Shown: positions 29,089-38,947, numbered from the stretch's first letter. The stretch: DNA of 64,000 nt from Pirellula sp. (GCA_021300155.1 JAJTID010000093.1:30559-94558), one strand, 5' to 3'. The notes: generated from the letters alone by a model not told the origin. Translations and numbers: made by a program.

Positions 29089-30561
29089 CTAATCGAGACT
29101 TACCGTGACTGTTTTGCACTCGGTGTAAGCTTTCAGGCCCTCTTCCCCCAACTCCCGACCTTGGCCACTCATTTTGAAACCGCCGAAAGGAGCTGCGGCA
29201 TCGAATACGTCGTAGCAGTTCACCCAAACCGTTCCCGCGCGTACCCGTTTTGCAAACTCATGAGCATTCGAGACGTTTCGCGTCCAAATGGCGGCAGCTA
29301 AACCATAGAACGTGTTGTTGGCACGCCGAATGAGATCCTCCCAGTCCTCGAACGTGAGGATGGACATCACCGGCCCAAATATCTCATCCTGCGCGATCGC
29401 CATGGAGTCTGAAACGCCATCGAACACTGTCGGCTGAACAAAGTAACCGCGATCTCCAGCCCGGCCGCCACCTGCAATACAATTCGCTCCCTCGGCATTT
29501 CCTTTGTCGATGTAGCTCATGATTTTGTCGAACTGCGCCTTGTCGACCTGCGGCCCTTGTTCGGTGTCGATCGAAAATGGATTTCCCACTTTCCGGTTCT
29601 TTGCCAACTCCTTCACTTTGCTCACGAACTCGGCATGGACGCTCTTGTGAACGAATACTCGCGAGCCTGCACAGCAACATTGACCTTGGTTCAAGAACAG
29701 ACCTACATACGAACCCTTGGCTGCGCGGTCGAGATCCGCATCTGCAAGCACCACGTTCGGGCTCTTGCCCCCTAACTCGAACGTGAGTCGCTTCAACGTG
29801 TCCGCTGCTTCGCGCATGATGATTTGAGCCGTTCGATGCTCTCCCGTAAACGCGATTTTGTCGACACCAGGATGCTTTACCACCGACGCGCCAGCGGTCG
29901 GGCCATAGCCAGGAACGATATTGATGACTCCGTCCGGAATTCCTGCCTCCTTCGCCAACTGCGCCATGCGCAAACATGTTAGGGGAGTCTGTTCGGCTGG
30001 CTTCATTACAATCGTACAACCAGCCGCCAACGCTGGTCCCCACTTCCATGCGGTCATCAACATCGGAAAATTCCATGGAATAATCTGACCTGCAACACCG
30101 ACCGGTTCACGCCGAGTGTAGGTGAAGTAATTGCCACGAATGGGAATCGTCGAACCATGAATCTTATCTGCGTAACCGGCATAGTATCGAATGCAATCGA
30201 TCACCAAAGGTAAGTCCGCATGACGAGACTCACGAATCGGTTTGCCGTTGTCTAATGTCTCCAAAGCGGCCAACTCATCGACTTCTGCTTCGATGAGATC
30301 GGCGAGCCTGTACATGCAGCGCCCTCGATCGCGTGCATCCATCCGGTTCCATGGTCCACTCTCCAATGCACGACGAGCTGCCTTTACCGCCGCATCGACA
30401 TCGGCTGCGTCTCCTTCCGCTACTTCGCAAATGACCTCCTCGGTTGCTGGATTGACGGTCTCAAATGTTTTACCCGAGACAGCTGGCCTCCACTGTCCAT
30501 CAATGAAACATTCGGTATGCAGGATTTTGGGAGGGTGGGGGGTCTCTGCGACGGTAGCCAT
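29089..30561 (-). CDS. NAD(P)-dependent aldehyde dehydrogenase
   Basis: Aldehyde dehydrogenase of 490 residues that oxidises an aldehyde to an acid. Catalytic Cys296 lies in [10 protein letters not shown], general base Glu262 in FELGGKSPN, and Asn164 in PWNFPM. The usual cofactor loop FTGSTEVG is changed to FTGEHRTA at about 238-245. It has the size and motifs of the ALDH1/2-like group (betaine, retinal or general aldehydes). There is no signal peptide. It appears monocistronic, and the specific substrate is not indicated. Confidence 0.95.
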   Translation of the reverse strand: MATVAETPHPPKILHTECFIDGQWRPAVSGKTFETVNPATEEVICEVAEGDAADVDAAVKAARRALESGPWNRMDARDRGRCMYRLADLIEAEVDELAALETLDNGKPIRESRHADLPLVIDCIRYYAGYADKIHGSTIPIRGNYFTYTRREPVGVAGQIIPWNFPMLMTAWKWGPALAAGCTIVMKPAEQTPLTCLRMAQLAKEAGIPDGVINIVPGYGPTAGASVVKHPGVDKIAFTGEHRTAQIIMREAADTLKRLTFELGGKSPNVVLADADLDRAAKGSYVGLFLNQGQCCCAGSRVFVHKSVHAEFVSKVKELAKNRKVGNPFSIDTEQGPQVDKAQFDKIMSYIDKGNAEGANCIAGGGRAGDRGYFVQPTVFDGVSDSMAIAQDEIFGPVMSILTFEDWEDLIRRANNTFYGLAAAIWTRNVSNAHEFAKRVRAGTVWVNCYDVFDAAAPFGGFKMSGQGRELGEEGLKAYTECKTVTVSLD

Positions 30562-30655
30562 ATTGAAACTCCAAGAGAGGGAATCGTTGCTCGAAGATTA
30601 GCCTTCGAATAGCTATGAGCTTAACGGTTTCAAAACCGCATTTCTAGACCGCAGA

Positions 30656-31192
30656 CTAGCGCTTATTGATCGGACGCCATTGCGGCGAGCGGCTCGGGTC
30701 TCCTACGAGTTCCTGGTCGTCGCGTGACGATGCAAATACACCTGTCGTTCCAGGTGTTCGGTCCGGCAAGCCGCCTCGTTCGAAATCTTCAAATCGTGAA
30801 GAACCCGTTGAACGACTCGAATTGTTGCGAGATAGTTTGCTGTCGGATTCTGGCGAATCGCCAATCATCAATCGCGAACCACCGCTAGACGAGCTGCTCT
30901 TCGATCGATTGCCGACGAGGTTTTGCCTCGCAAGTATTTTCTCGCTCTCCGCAAGCCTTTCTTCGAGCAGCTGATTTTTCGAAGCAAGTTCATCGGCACG
31001 TTTTTTTTGAGCTCGAAACTCTCCCAAAAGCCTATCACTGTCTATCTGAAATTGTCGAGCTTGCTGGCTGCCGGGCCAACGTTGGCATCCAGCGCCGAAA
31101 ACACATACCAAAAGCAACAACATTCCGCGGACAAATCGATGTGCAGCCTGAGACTGCATTTGCAACGATGTCTGATGGAACTGAAGTGACAT
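30656..31192 (-). CDS. Putative lipoprotein with coiled-coil segment
   Basis: Predicted 178-residue exported lipoprotein. A lipobox-like FGAGC follows a hydrophobic stretch (about 23-35), giving a lipidated Cys36. Residues 50-90 form a charged heptad-like helix. The remainder is Ser/Gly/Arg-rich and disordered. A later ATG at residue 12 is an equally possible start. No function is known. It could be an envelope spacer or anchor. Confidence 0.6.
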   Translation of the reverse strand: MSLQFHQTSLQMQSQAAHRFVRGMLLLLVCVFGAGCQRWPGSQQARQFQIDSDRLLGEFRAQKKRADELASKNQLLEERLAESEKILARQNLVGNRSKSSSSSGGSRLMIGDSPESDSKLSRNNSSRSTGSSRFEDFERGGLPDRTPGTTGVFASSRDDQELVGDPSRSPQWRPINKR

Positions 31193-31503
31193 AGGATCGA
31201 CTGAAATTCAAAGGCTGACGCGAGCGTCGACGGACAAGTCATTGCTCATAACGTAGGAAGAAAACCGGAGCCAATGAATCATAGGCTAATTCGTCGGAAT
31301 GCATGTATTGCAGTTTACTTTCATGCTAACCCGATGCGTGAGCGAGGGATAAAATCTGCGTCCCTCGATTACGATTCGGGTTGGGATGAACTACTCGCCC
31401 AGAGGCAAATCTATAAATGCAAAAAGACCCTGCGACCGGTTTCAACTAACGTGCAGTCGGGAATATCATTTTTCGGGCAACGACGAAAGATCAGTCTATT
31501 TTT
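31193..31503. other. Intergenic region with a dispersed inverted repeat
   Basis: No gene is supported here. The main visible element is the inverted repeat at 31328-31382, described separately. Confidence 0.5.
31328..31382. repeat. Dispersed inverted repeat, copy 1
   Basis: The left arm (31328-31350) begins AACCCGATGCGTGAGC and continues GAGGGAT. The right arm (31361-31382) is its imperfect complement, ending GATTCGGGTT. A better copy lies at 47795-47872 and a single arm at 50534-50557. Arms of about 22 bp around a 10-base spacer would form a hairpin in DNA or RNA. Confidence 0.75.
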
Positions 31504-31974
31504 CTATTTCGTCAAAATATCTTTTCGCCGAGAAAATCGTTCCTTAATGCGGTCGATCATGGCGGTAGCTTCAGAAAAATCAGGTTTCGCTGCATCCAAT
31601 TGAGAAATCAAAGAGTCCAGCTTGTCGATGAAGCCGACCAAATCCCTGTCCAGGTCCACTACTTCCTTCAGTTTCTTTTCATCAATGCGATTGCTCTCGA
31701 ACCACGACGAATATCCTTCGGTGGCAGCACGCAGTTTCGATTGCATCAGCTCAATCTGCGTGCGAAGCGCTTCCGATCCTTTGATCGCATCGAAATTTGC
31801 CTTTTCGACAAACGGGACAGCAAACGACTGCAACAACTTCTTGGACTCCTGAAGCCGCTCTACCAAATAACGACGCAATGCTAAGTCATCATCACGACGC
31901 TGTTGCTCGGAAAAGTAAGCGCCAAACCCAGGGATTAGATTGCCGAGGCTAGTTGGGTCCAGAGACATAATCAA
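31504..31974 (-). CDS. Helical protein encoded after ACP
   Basis: Predicted 156-residue, highly charged and almost entirely helical protein, probably a coiled-coil bundle. It has no signal peptide and no recognised family. Its start overlaps the stop of the acyl carrier protein gene by four bases, so translation is coupled. Its stop is at 31504, just beyond the repeat-containing gap. Position suggests a structural or scaffolding role with the ketosynthase and ACP, but this is inference. Confidence 0.72.
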   Translation of the reverse strand: MIMSLDPTSLGNLIPGFGAYFSEQQRRDDDLALRRYLVERLQESKKLLQSFAVPFVEKANFDAIKGSEALRTQIELMQSKLRAATEGYSSWFESNRIDEKKLKEVVDLDRDLVGFIDKLDSLISQLDAAKPDFSEATAMIDRIKERFSRRKDILTK

Positions 31975-32240
31975 GCAGCGACGATGTCGCGCATCTTAGG
32001 CTCAAGGTACTGAACGGTGCTAGACATACTCGCAAGATTCCCATACTCGTCATCGGGAATTTGAACTCTATGGCGTTTTCGCAACTCCATTACGATGTCC
32101 AAGAAATCCATGCTGTCCAGTTCCATTTGCTCACGGAAAGATCTGGCATCATCGAGGTCCGTAAGGTCCTCATCCGGAGCTATCTCACTCAAAATATCCA
32201 GGATTTCGTCACGGATTTCCGCTGGTGTCATCGAAATCAA
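31971..32240 (-). CDS. Acyl carrier protein
   Basis: Acyl carrier protein of 89 residues. The phosphopantetheine-attachment Ser43 lies in LDSMDF, a variant of the usual DSL motif. An acidic helix II and the typical four-helix pattern are present. It lies downstream of a ketosynthase gene (97 bp) and overlaps the next gene. The DSMD motif and this neighbourhood suggest a specialised carrier rather than the main fatty-acid ACP. Confidence 0.93.
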   Translation of the reverse strand: MISMTPAEIRDEILDILSEIAPDEDLTDLDDARSFREQMELDSMDFLDIVMELRKRHRVQIPDDEYGNLASMSSTVQYLEPKMRDIVAA

Positions 32241-32337
32241 TTCTCCTCGTGGGGATTGAAAGTCAAATTATCAAACTTACTAGTCAACGCCACAAATAAG
32301 GCTATAGACCTAATCATTCTCTCGCTTCGAAAAATCG

Positions 32338-33600
32338 CTAGGAAAAACGCCGGACGATAAGAACGGAGTTAATCCCGAGCATTCCAAACGAATTGTTCAA
32401 AATGTAATCGACGCGATTTAACTCTCTGGGCTGATTGATCACCAGCCCTGGGATCTCGCACGACTCATCAAGATTGTCCACATTTATGGTTGCGTGGCAA
32501 ACCCCGTCTTGAAATGCTGGTAGATTCCCCGCGAGCTCCAACGCTCCGGCAGCCCCCATCGTATGGCCGATAAAGCTCTTGGTGTTGTTGAATGAGACCG
32601 TCTCGCAGCCGTCAAAAACACTCCGTAAAGCTTGAATCTCTTGTGAATCCCCGCTATTGGTACCCGTTGCATGGGTGCTGACAATATTGATCCGATCGGC
32701 AGTCAATCCGCCACGGTCCAGCGCCATTTTGACGCACTGCGCCTGACGCTCGGGATTCGGAAGAACGAAATCGGTCGCGTCGGTATTGATCGCATACGAC
32801 ACGATTTCCGCCACAATGGATGCTCCGCGGGCTTTCGCGTCTGAAAGACGCTCCAAAAGATAAATACAAGCTCCCTCGGAAACGACAATTCCGTTTCGAT
32901 CGATGTCAAATGGCCGAGAGGCTTTGGTTGGATCCGCGTGACTCGCCAACGCTCCTTGCGATTTGAAGGATGCAAAGATGCCAAACGTATGAATGCTTTC
33001 TGATACCCCACCGGCTAATGCAAGATCACACTCCCCCAGCCGCAACATCTGCACCCCTTGGATAATGCCCGCGTTCCCAGCAGCACATGCAGCACCAATC
33101 GTGTAATGAGGGCCCGTGATCCCCATATTCAACGCGATTTCGCCAGCAGGATTGTTCGCAACCGTTCGTGGATTGTGATGGTGAGACCAATAGGTTGTGT
33201 CGTAGTCGTAAGCCTTAATCGAATAGATTTCGTTTTCCGTCTCCACATTGCCATGCTCGGTCACGCCGATATAGATTCCTACTCGAGAGCGGTCGACATT
33301 CGCCCAATCCAATCCACTCCGTCGGATCGCTTCTGCCGCTGCAAAGATCCCGACCGAACCAGCCCGCGTCCCGCGACGGATGTCCTTTTTCGACTGATAT
33401 TTCGTCCCTTCGAATTCACATACACCGGCGAACGTGTCCCCTACATACCGAATGTTGTAGTTTCGGACTCCACTTTGCCCGTTCAAAAGTGCTGCACGAA
33501 ACGATTCTAGATCGTTTCCGTTCGGAGAGGTTAGCCCCACTGCGGTCATTACGACGCGTTGCTCATCTGGCAATTGGCTAGTGCGATCTTGCGAGATCAT
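32338..33600 (-). CDS. Beta-ketoacyl-ACP synthase, FabF-like
   Basis: Condensing enzyme of 420 residues. The catalytic triad is complete: Cys172 in GAACAAGNAG, His310 in STHATGTNSGD and His346 in FIGHTMGAAGA, with Lys341 beside it. It extends acyl chains on ACP. The gene heads an operon with a dedicated ACP and a helical protein. It may be part of fatty-acid elongation or a small specialised lipid or polyketide pathway. No ketoreductase or dehydratase gene is nearby. Confidence 0.94.
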   Translation of the reverse strand: MISQDRTSQLPDEQRVVMTAVGLTSPNGNDLESFRAALLNGQSGVRNYNIRYVGDTFAGVCEFEGTKYQSKKDIRRGTRAGSVGIFAAAEAIRRSGLDWANVDRSRVGIYIGVTEHGNVETENEIYSIKAYDYDTTYWSHHHNPRTVANNPAGEIALNMGITGPHYTIGAACAAGNAGIIQGVQMLRLGECDLALAGGVSESIHTFGIFASFKSQGALASHADPTKASRPFDIDRNGIVVSEGACIYLLERLSDAKARGASIVAEIVSYAINTDATDFVLPNPERQAQCVKMALDRGGLTADRINIVSTHATGTNSGDSQEIQALRSVFDGCETVSFNNTKSFIGHTMGAAGALELAGNLPAFQDGVCHATINVDNLDESCEIPGLVINQPRELNRVDYILNNSFGMLGINSVLIVRRFS

Positions 33601-33738
33601 TCATTCTTCTTTGCTTGTTGAATCGAAAAACCAGGGAGAAAGAAACTACCCGCAAGCACTCATCTTTTCAAGTAGCAACTTTCCTAGATTGCGTTTTGCA
33701 ACTCCCAACCTGAGCGCGGGTCGCATCGAGGAAAACCG

Positions 33739-34518
33739 CTACTGTCGCTTGAGAATGTAAACAACGTCTTCTGTGGTCCCGTCCACTTCTACTGGAGCGT
33801 CAATGTCATAACTGAAGTCATAACATTCTTCTACTTTCCACTCTGGGACTTTCTTGATCATGCTGGCAAATTGACGGTAGGTGTAACTCCTCAGCTCTAA
33901 ACAATCATCGATGCGCATCGGACCGGTCGGACGATAGATATCGAACCGCAAATTGTAACGCTCCATTCTGCCAGCACGGTCTTTGTCCCGCGGCCACATC
34001 GACGTATTGATGACGAGATTACCCCTTCTCGCACTCCACTTTTCTTCATCCGTTTGCGGGCCTTCCAGCGGAGTCAAGTGGAACCCTAGAGCGTAAATGC
34101 CTCCGGGCCGTATCGCGGCCGCCATGGCTCGAAAATGCGCTACCGACTGCTTTTCTGTTGCCAAATGGCGGAACGAGTTGATCGTATTGAAAGCTGCGTC
34201 GTACGGCTTCTTCACCTGAAAATCGCACATGTCGGCTACGAATGCACTCTTCGGTAAACCATGTCGTGCCAATCGCTTGTTGCAAAACTCGATGGCCTTT
34301 TCGTTCAGGTCCAAGCCGGCCGCTTGATACCCCCCTTTGGCCATTCGATACAACAATCTCCCAGTTCCACACGCTGGCTCCAGAACTCGCTTTGTTTTCT
34401 TGTCGACATGTTTGTCAAAAGCTGCTTTAAGAAACTTGAACTCTGCGACCCAATCACTCGCGAAGATCAAATCGTAATACACGGGATGGTTGTAAATACT
34501 GTCGACTACGGTGTCCAA
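33739..34518 (-). CDS. Class I SAM-dependent methyltransferase
   Basis: Predicted 259-residue methyltransferase with a Rossmann fold. Motif I VLEPACGTGRLL is at about 40-51 and the acidic end of strand two is in AGLDLNEKA. The DAAFNTINSFRHL segment near 108-120 is the post-motif strand. There is no membrane segment. The C-terminal half has aromatic-rich beta segments. The substrate is unknown. It is 79 bp downstream of the FtsQ-like gene on the same strand. Confidence 0.86.
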   Translation of the reverse strand: MDTVVDSIYNHPVYYDLIFASDWVAEFKFLKAAFDKHVDKKTKRVLEPACGTGRLLYRMAKGGYQAAGLDLNEKAIEFCNKRLARHGLPKSAFVADMCDFQVKKPYDAAFNTINSFRHLATEKQSVAHFRAMAAAIRPGGIYALGFHLTPLEGPQTDEEKWSARRGNLVINTSMWPRDKDRAGRMERYNLRFDIYRPTGPMRIDDCLELRSYTYRQFASMIKKVPEWKVEECYDFSYDIDAPVEVDGTTEDVVYILKRQ

Positions 34519-34597
34519 GTCCTTGCTCCAGAAAAATGAGATTACCGAATCCTACCACTAAGCCGTTGCTAGCAAAAGTAGAAGGGCACGCAAGGAA

Positions 34598-35533
34598 CTA
34601 TTTCGTCAGGTCAATTTTACCCTTGGACCATTGATTGCGATCCGATGCCGCATCGAGCAATTTAGACATTTTGGATTGAGACACGGGATCGATCGCCCCC
34701 TCCATCTGCGGTAACTCGGGAGGCTCCCCCCAAACAATGACTGGTCCCGGAGATGCGGTTTCAATTGCAAGCCAATACCGTGACTTCCCAACTTCCTTGG
34801 CTTGAACCACGACCACACGTTCTGCTTTAACCTGAGATCGGTAAGGGGCTAGCAGGTTACACAACCTTGCAGCTTCTATGATTCGCGGATCGGTAAACTT
34901 GTTGCCATGTTTCCAGTCAGGATCAAATTTGAGTTCATCCGCATAAATCCAAAGATAATTCAGCACATCGGACTGTGAAAAATTGGATTCAGGAAGCAAT
35001 ACACCATCCTTGTCGATCGGGACAAAGAGGTCATCCCCGCTGGTGTTGAGGTCGATTTTTCGAAGCTTTAGAGTCTGCCTAATTTCGTCGTTTAACTCAC
35101 AATGCACCATGGCAACAGGTGTTCGATACTCGACGGAAACAAAGATCTGGCCTCCAGAAACAGGCTGAACGCGATGTGTTTTTCGAACTGCGGGATGTTG
35201 ATCAATGGTTCGGGCCAAAACGGCTGGAGTTTGACTATCCAACAAAGACAGATTCTCTAGCCCGCTCGCATGGAAAACTTGCTCGACGATCGAATCTTTC
35301 AGCCAAACCGGCGGCTGCGTGAGAATCAAATTCTCTTTGCGAAGTCCATAAAATGCCGCGTCATAACTCTTGGCTCCATAAAATCGCCACCCAAAATAAC
35401 CAATCAATAGTAACAACGACGGACCAATCATGCTCAACACCACCGAGCGCGGTATTATCCGAATCCAATTTCCAAGATGGTTCCAGAAAAGTGGTTGAGA
35501 TTGGTTCCCAGTATTAACTTCGGCAGAAGCCAT
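34598..35533 (-). CDS. FtsQ-like membrane-anchored POTRA protein
   Basis: Predicted 311-residue bitopic protein. A single membrane helix at about 31-51 follows a short cytoplasmic tail. Residues about 72-145 have the pattern of an FtsQ/DivIB POTRA domain, with a strand, the helix LKDSIVEQVFHA, then HPAVRKTHRV and VSVEYRTPVAMV. A larger periplasmic domain follows. It lies 42 bp after murB, matching the murB-ftsQ order in many division clusters. In E. coli, FtsQ scaffolds the divisome; here the similarity is by pattern only. Confidence 0.7.
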   Translation of the reverse strand: MASAEVNTGNQSQPLFWNHLGNWIRIIPRSVVLSMIGPSLLLLIGYFGWRFYGAKSYDAAFYGLRKENLILTQPPVWLKDSIVEQVFHASGLENLSLLDSQTPAVLARTIDQHPAVRKTHRVQPVSGGQIFVSVEYRTPVAMVHCELNDEIRQTLKLRKIDLNTSGDDLFVPIDKDGVLLPESNFSQSDVLNYLWIYADELKFDPDWKHGNKFTDPRIIEAARLCNLLAPYRSQVKAERVVVVQAKEVGKSRYWLAIETASPGPVIVWGEPPELPQMEGAIDPVSQSKMSKLLDAASDRNQWSKGKIDLTK

Positions 35534-35575
35534 CGAAAAACAAGCCTCCGTGTTTGTGCAACTTGAAATGTGGAT

Positions 35576-36457
35576 TTACCAGATTTGCAGGTGCTGCTGC
35601 AATTGCACTCCACTCCGATCTTGCACGCCAGCCTTAACTCGATCTAACAATACTTGCACTTGAACGCTGGTCGCTCCAGTGCTAGCAATCAAGAAGTTAG
35701 GGAACATCGAGCTCATTCGAACCGCTCCTTCCGAAGAACCGCTCAACCCTGCCTGTTGGATGAGCTCTGCCGCTTCGAAGCCTACTGGATCCACGAAAGC
35801 AATAGCCGCTCGTTCGGGAAAGCTAGGCTGTAGCCTCCGCTTCAAAATCCAGAAAGTCTGCTGCCGTTTTGTTAGTGCTTTTGAATCTCCCGGGACCAAA
35901 TCGAACGTCACGTCGACAATGGCAACCCCGTCTACCCCACTCGCACGATGCGTAAAGGCCAATTCGGATGGATCAACCCGACGCACTACCCCATCTTTAG
36001 TCAGAATCGTAGCGGACGACACATATTGCGCCACCTCGCCATCATGCGAGCCAGCATTGCCTCTCAGCGCGCCACCGACAGTTCCTGGAATCGCTATCAA
36101 ATGCTCTAGCCCACCTAGACCTTCCCCGACCGCGAAAGTGACCACATGCGAAAGCTTGGCTCCAGCCCCGCAAGTTATGGAATTTCCATTTCTTCGAACA
36201 CTCTGAAACGTTGGCGCACTCAACAAAAAGGTAGCACCGGAGAAGCCTGACTCGCGAACAAGCAAATTCGATCCACCACCGAGCACTCGAACCGAAATGC
36301 CTGCTTCGTGACACACACCCACAACCTTCCCCAACTCTTCGACCGTATTCGGCTCCACCAAATACTTGGTCGGGCCTCCGATCTGGAGCCAGGTGTAAGG
36401 AGCGAGCGGCTCGTTCTCACGAACAATGCCTGAAAAACTGCTCAGTGGGTGCGACAT
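35576..36457 (-). CDS. murB: UDP-N-acetylenolpyruvoylglucosamine reductase
   Basis: FAD enzyme of 293 residues that makes UDP-MurNAc in peptidoglycan synthesis. The FAD-binding LGGGSNLLV is at 59-67 and the N-terminal APYTWLQIGGPTKYL is typical. The central RGNAGSHDGEV and the C-terminal region with SMFPNFLIASTGATS match the catalytic domains. It shows that the organism makes peptidoglycan precursors. The FtsQ-like gene follows in the same direction. Confidence 0.95.
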   Translation of the reverse strand: MSHPLSSFSGIVRENEPLAPYTWLQIGGPTKYLVEPNTVEELGKVVGVCHEAGISVRVLGGGSNLLVRESGFSGATFLLSAPTFQSVRRNGNSITCGAGAKLSHVVTFAVGEGLGGLEHLIAIPGTVGGALRGNAGSHDGEVAQYVSSATILTKDGVVRRVDPSELAFTHRASGVDGVAIVDVTFDLVPGDSKALTKRQQTFWILKRRLQPSFPERAAIAFVDPVGFEAAELIQQAGLSGSSEGAVRMSSMFPNFLIASTGATSVQVQVLLDRVKAGVQDRSGVQLQQHLQIW

Positions 36458-36553
36458 AAATTCTAGCGTCGAGGATGAAATACCATGGCTTTGGCCAGTT
36501 CAGGGGAATTCCGAACCAGAACTCCCCGGTTTTACCATGGCGAAGACTTTTGG

Positions 36554-36988
36554 CTACCGCCGCTTCGGAAGAACTTCCCAAGCTTTTCCTATCAATTCCT
36601 TGACCCGACGCTCGCTTTGTAGGCCTGTCAAAGAGAATTTCTTCCAACCTCGCTCGCTTTCGCAAAAGACCACGATTTGAGGTAGCGTATTTCCTTGCAT
36701 CACCTGAGATGCGAGTTCTGGTTGAGCTTCCTTGTCGACTTGCGTGAAAACGACTTCTTTAAATTGGCCGGTGCTCTTCATCGGTGCGATCGTGTCGGAC
36801 TTCATCGTCTTGCACGCCGCGCACCATTCTGCACCTACCAAAACAACGAGTGGTTTCTTTTCTTCTTGTGCCTTTCGATACGCAGCATCGTACGAAAGCA
36901 CCTCTTCCTTGGGAACGTTTGGAACAGCGGGGGCTACAGTGCCTCCATCCAAAACAGCCAAAATCATCAATGCCGCAACATGCAACAT
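36554..36988 (-). CDS. Exported thioredoxin-like protein
   Basis: Predicted 144-residue thioredoxin-fold protein. I choose the ATG at 36988 because GGAAAGGGG stands seven bases before it, and the first 20 or so residues form a short signal-like segment. The frame stays open to 37069. The redox motif WCAACK has Cys56 and Cys59. The pattern resembles TlpA/DsbD-c-like disulphide enzymes of the periplasm. A role in envelope thiol redox balance is plausible. Confidence 0.82.
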   Translation of the reverse strand: MLHVAALMILAVLDGGTVAPAVPNVPKEEVLSYDAAYRKAQEEKKPLVVLVGAEWCAACKTMKSDTIAPMKSTGQFKEVVFTQVDKEAQPELASQVMQGNTLPQIVVFCESERGWKKFSLTGLQSERRVKELIGKAWEVLPKRR

Positions 36989-37609
36989 CGTGGACCCCTT
37001 TCCATGGTTAGGACAAGTAATTTCAATCTTACACCCGAGCTGCGAGGTCCATCTCGCCATTCGCTTCATCTATTGGCGAATGTGCTGCAAGTGCTACATG
37101 TCGGTTACCGCCTAGACCCGCGAGGTCTGTGTTGTAGGTTCAAAGGTGTGCATCGTGTTAAACTTTGCAGCCTAGGCGATCTGTGCCGACTTCCGATAAG
37201 GTCGGTCAGTATAGATCTACAACCTCACCGTGCAACCTCTTGCTCTGCTCGACGAATGCTAGCATCGGCACCCAGACCACCCCGGAACGCGTCATTTCGT
37301 CGCAACCCCCCTAAAATCCAGGGAATATAAAATGGTTAGGCTCAAAACCGCTAAAACTCGGCACGCATGAAACTTAGGACTATCTCCCAAACCCCACCTT
37401 TGGTTGTTTCTGTTCTTTCGCAAGAGGGGGGGAATCGCTGCGGCTAACCGCAAATATCTTTCTTCGAAAAATCTAAAAATCAGCAACATTAACCCCTCTC
37501 TGGAGGGGATTCAGCCTTTAATTCTGCCTCGTCTGCGTCTCGAGCGGGCGCTTTGTTGTCTCTTCAGATCGACGAGTAACCACCAAAATGAGGATTCGCG
37601 GTTCGATTT
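36989..37609. other. Intergenic region of about 620 bp
   Basis: No coding region is supported. An inverted repeat CCGACTT/AAGGTCGG (about 37188-37208) and a hairpin CCCCTC/GAGGGG (37493-37508) are visible. Neither has a T tract. I could not match the stretch to a known structured RNA. Confidence 0.45.
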
Positions 37610-38527
37610 TCATCGCAATTCACCACTAGACCACTTCGCGAAAAGCCCGCGGAGCAACGGTAAAGCCGCTAGCATCCCTAAGGAAAAGGAGCAAGCAATG
37701 AGGCAAACACCTACCGTGTTCCATTCGAAACGATCCAGTCCCCAAATTGTTTGCCAACCCGAATAAACCAAGAAAAGAACTTGGGATCCAAGAGCGAACC
37801 GAACAATTCGATCGCGATTCGTCGCTCCAACATAACGGGCGATCCATGCAATCAACGGAAGTAACTGGATTGCATGCAGAGCGGCTCCGTGCGGGAACTT
37901 CAACACTCCGGCCTTGCCCCAACTCTCGGCGGAACGACCTGCCGCGACATTGATTTCACCCAAAACAGAAGTTGCTATCCCCAGTCCGCACGACAATAGT
38001 AGTAAACACATGCCCCCTCGTATTGCCACGACCATCCCTGGTTCTATATCCCGGAGCCAAACGGTTCGAACCGTCAAATACATGAGTTGAACGGTTGCGA
38101 AAAGAATTAATCCGAGCATTCCCAATTCGATCAATATATCGAAAACGGTAGAGTGATTAAAATGTGACGCTTGGCCGCGCCAATACTGCAGGGTGATCAA
38201 CCCGACTTCCAACAACAATGCGAACGCAAAAGTGTTAGAGATCCATCGATCGAACTTTTGCCGCCTAAGCTGAGTCATCAGCCATGTGATCGAGAGTACA
38301 GTCATTCCTCCAGAGATACCGAACAAAATCGGCTTTCGAAGCGACAGTGGCCCCTCCCAACTCGCTCCTTGAATCGCATAAATCGCAGCGTGAAACATGC
38401 CGCTCGCAAAGAGCAATGCGGTGATGCCTAACGCAAATCGATAGGAACCAAGATTTTCGGGGCTCGATCGGTGATCGCTAGGTGGGGTGTTGAACGACGA
38501 AGGTCTATAGTTCATAAAGTTTTTCAC
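37610..38527 (-). CDS. Polytopic membrane protein of unknown function
   Basis: Predicted 305-residue integral membrane protein with about eight hydrophobic helices. Conserved-looking loops are WEGPLSLRKPILFG (about 56-69), LQYWRGQASHFNHST (about 113-127) and KFPHGAALHAIQLLPL. The His and Arg in these loops lie near helix ends. The topology suggests a small transporter or enzyme in the inner membrane. I do not recognise a named family. Confidence 0.8.
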   Translation of the reverse strand: MKNFMNYRPSSFNTPPSDHRSSPENLGSYRFALGITALLFASGMFHAAIYAIQGASWEGPLSLRKPILFGISGGMTVLSITWLMTQLRRQKFDRWISNTFAFALLLEVGLITLQYWRGQASHFNHSTVFDILIELGMLGLILFATVQLMYLTVRTVWLRDIEPGMVVAIRGGMCLLLLSCGLGIATSVLGEINVAAGRSAESWGKAGVLKFPHGAALHAIQLLPLIAWIARYVGATNRDRIVRFALGSQVLFLVYSGWQTIWGLDRFEWNTVGVCLIACSFSLGMLAALPLLRGLFAKWSSGELR

Positions 38528-38659
38528 GCCGGTCTGCTAGAGGCTAAGATACCACTGTAGCTAAACAACCTCGTGATATAGCCATAGATTAGAGCTTGTC
38601 GCTGCGACGAAGCGTTGTAGTTTTACAAGCATGTTCTACATCTCTAGGGCAGGATCGAG

Positions 38660-38947
38660 TCAATTGTCCTTCAACGATTCTCGATACTTCTCGCGGCCTG
38701 AAGCATAGACTTCTTTGTTCGGAGAACGATCGGCGAGCCACGATTCTACTTCTGCTGCGGAAGGTGGAATTTCTTGGACTTGCTCGGTCAATCGAGTCAA
38801 TTGCTTTCGACACCAACCACAGCCTGTTCCTGCGCCGCCACATTCGGAGAGTTGACTTGGCCTCGTAACACTGTGTACCCGAATGAAGTTGATCACTTTG
38901 CGCCAAGTAACATGAAAGCAAAGACACAACTCGTCATCTGGTTTCAT
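38660..38947 (-). CDS. BFD-like [2Fe-2S] protein
   Basis: Predicted 95-residue protein with the four-cysteine pattern of bacterioferritin-associated ferredoxin-type domains. Cys8 and Cys10 form a CxC, and Cys43 and Cys46 a CxxC within the motif GTGCGWC. It should bind one [2Fe-2S] cluster. In known systems BFD domains release iron from bacterioferritin or modulate redox enzymes. No bacterioferritin gene is nearby, and it lies downstream of the MacAB-like operon with a 54-bp gap. Confidence 0.85.
   Translation of the reverse strand: MKPDDELCLCFHVTWRKVINFIRVHSVTRPSQLSECGGAGTGCGWCRKQLTRLTEQVQEIPPSAAEVESWLADRSPNKEVYASGREKYRESLKDN

Noticed and set aside
29384-30076. Minus-strand open frame of 230 codons inside the aldehyde dehydrogenase gene
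   Set aside because: It is out of frame with a complete enzyme gene that carries all catalytic residues.
36989-37609. Structured RNA gene in the long gap
   Set aside because: I looked for SRP RNA, RNase P and tmRNA landmarks and found none; only short hairpins are present.
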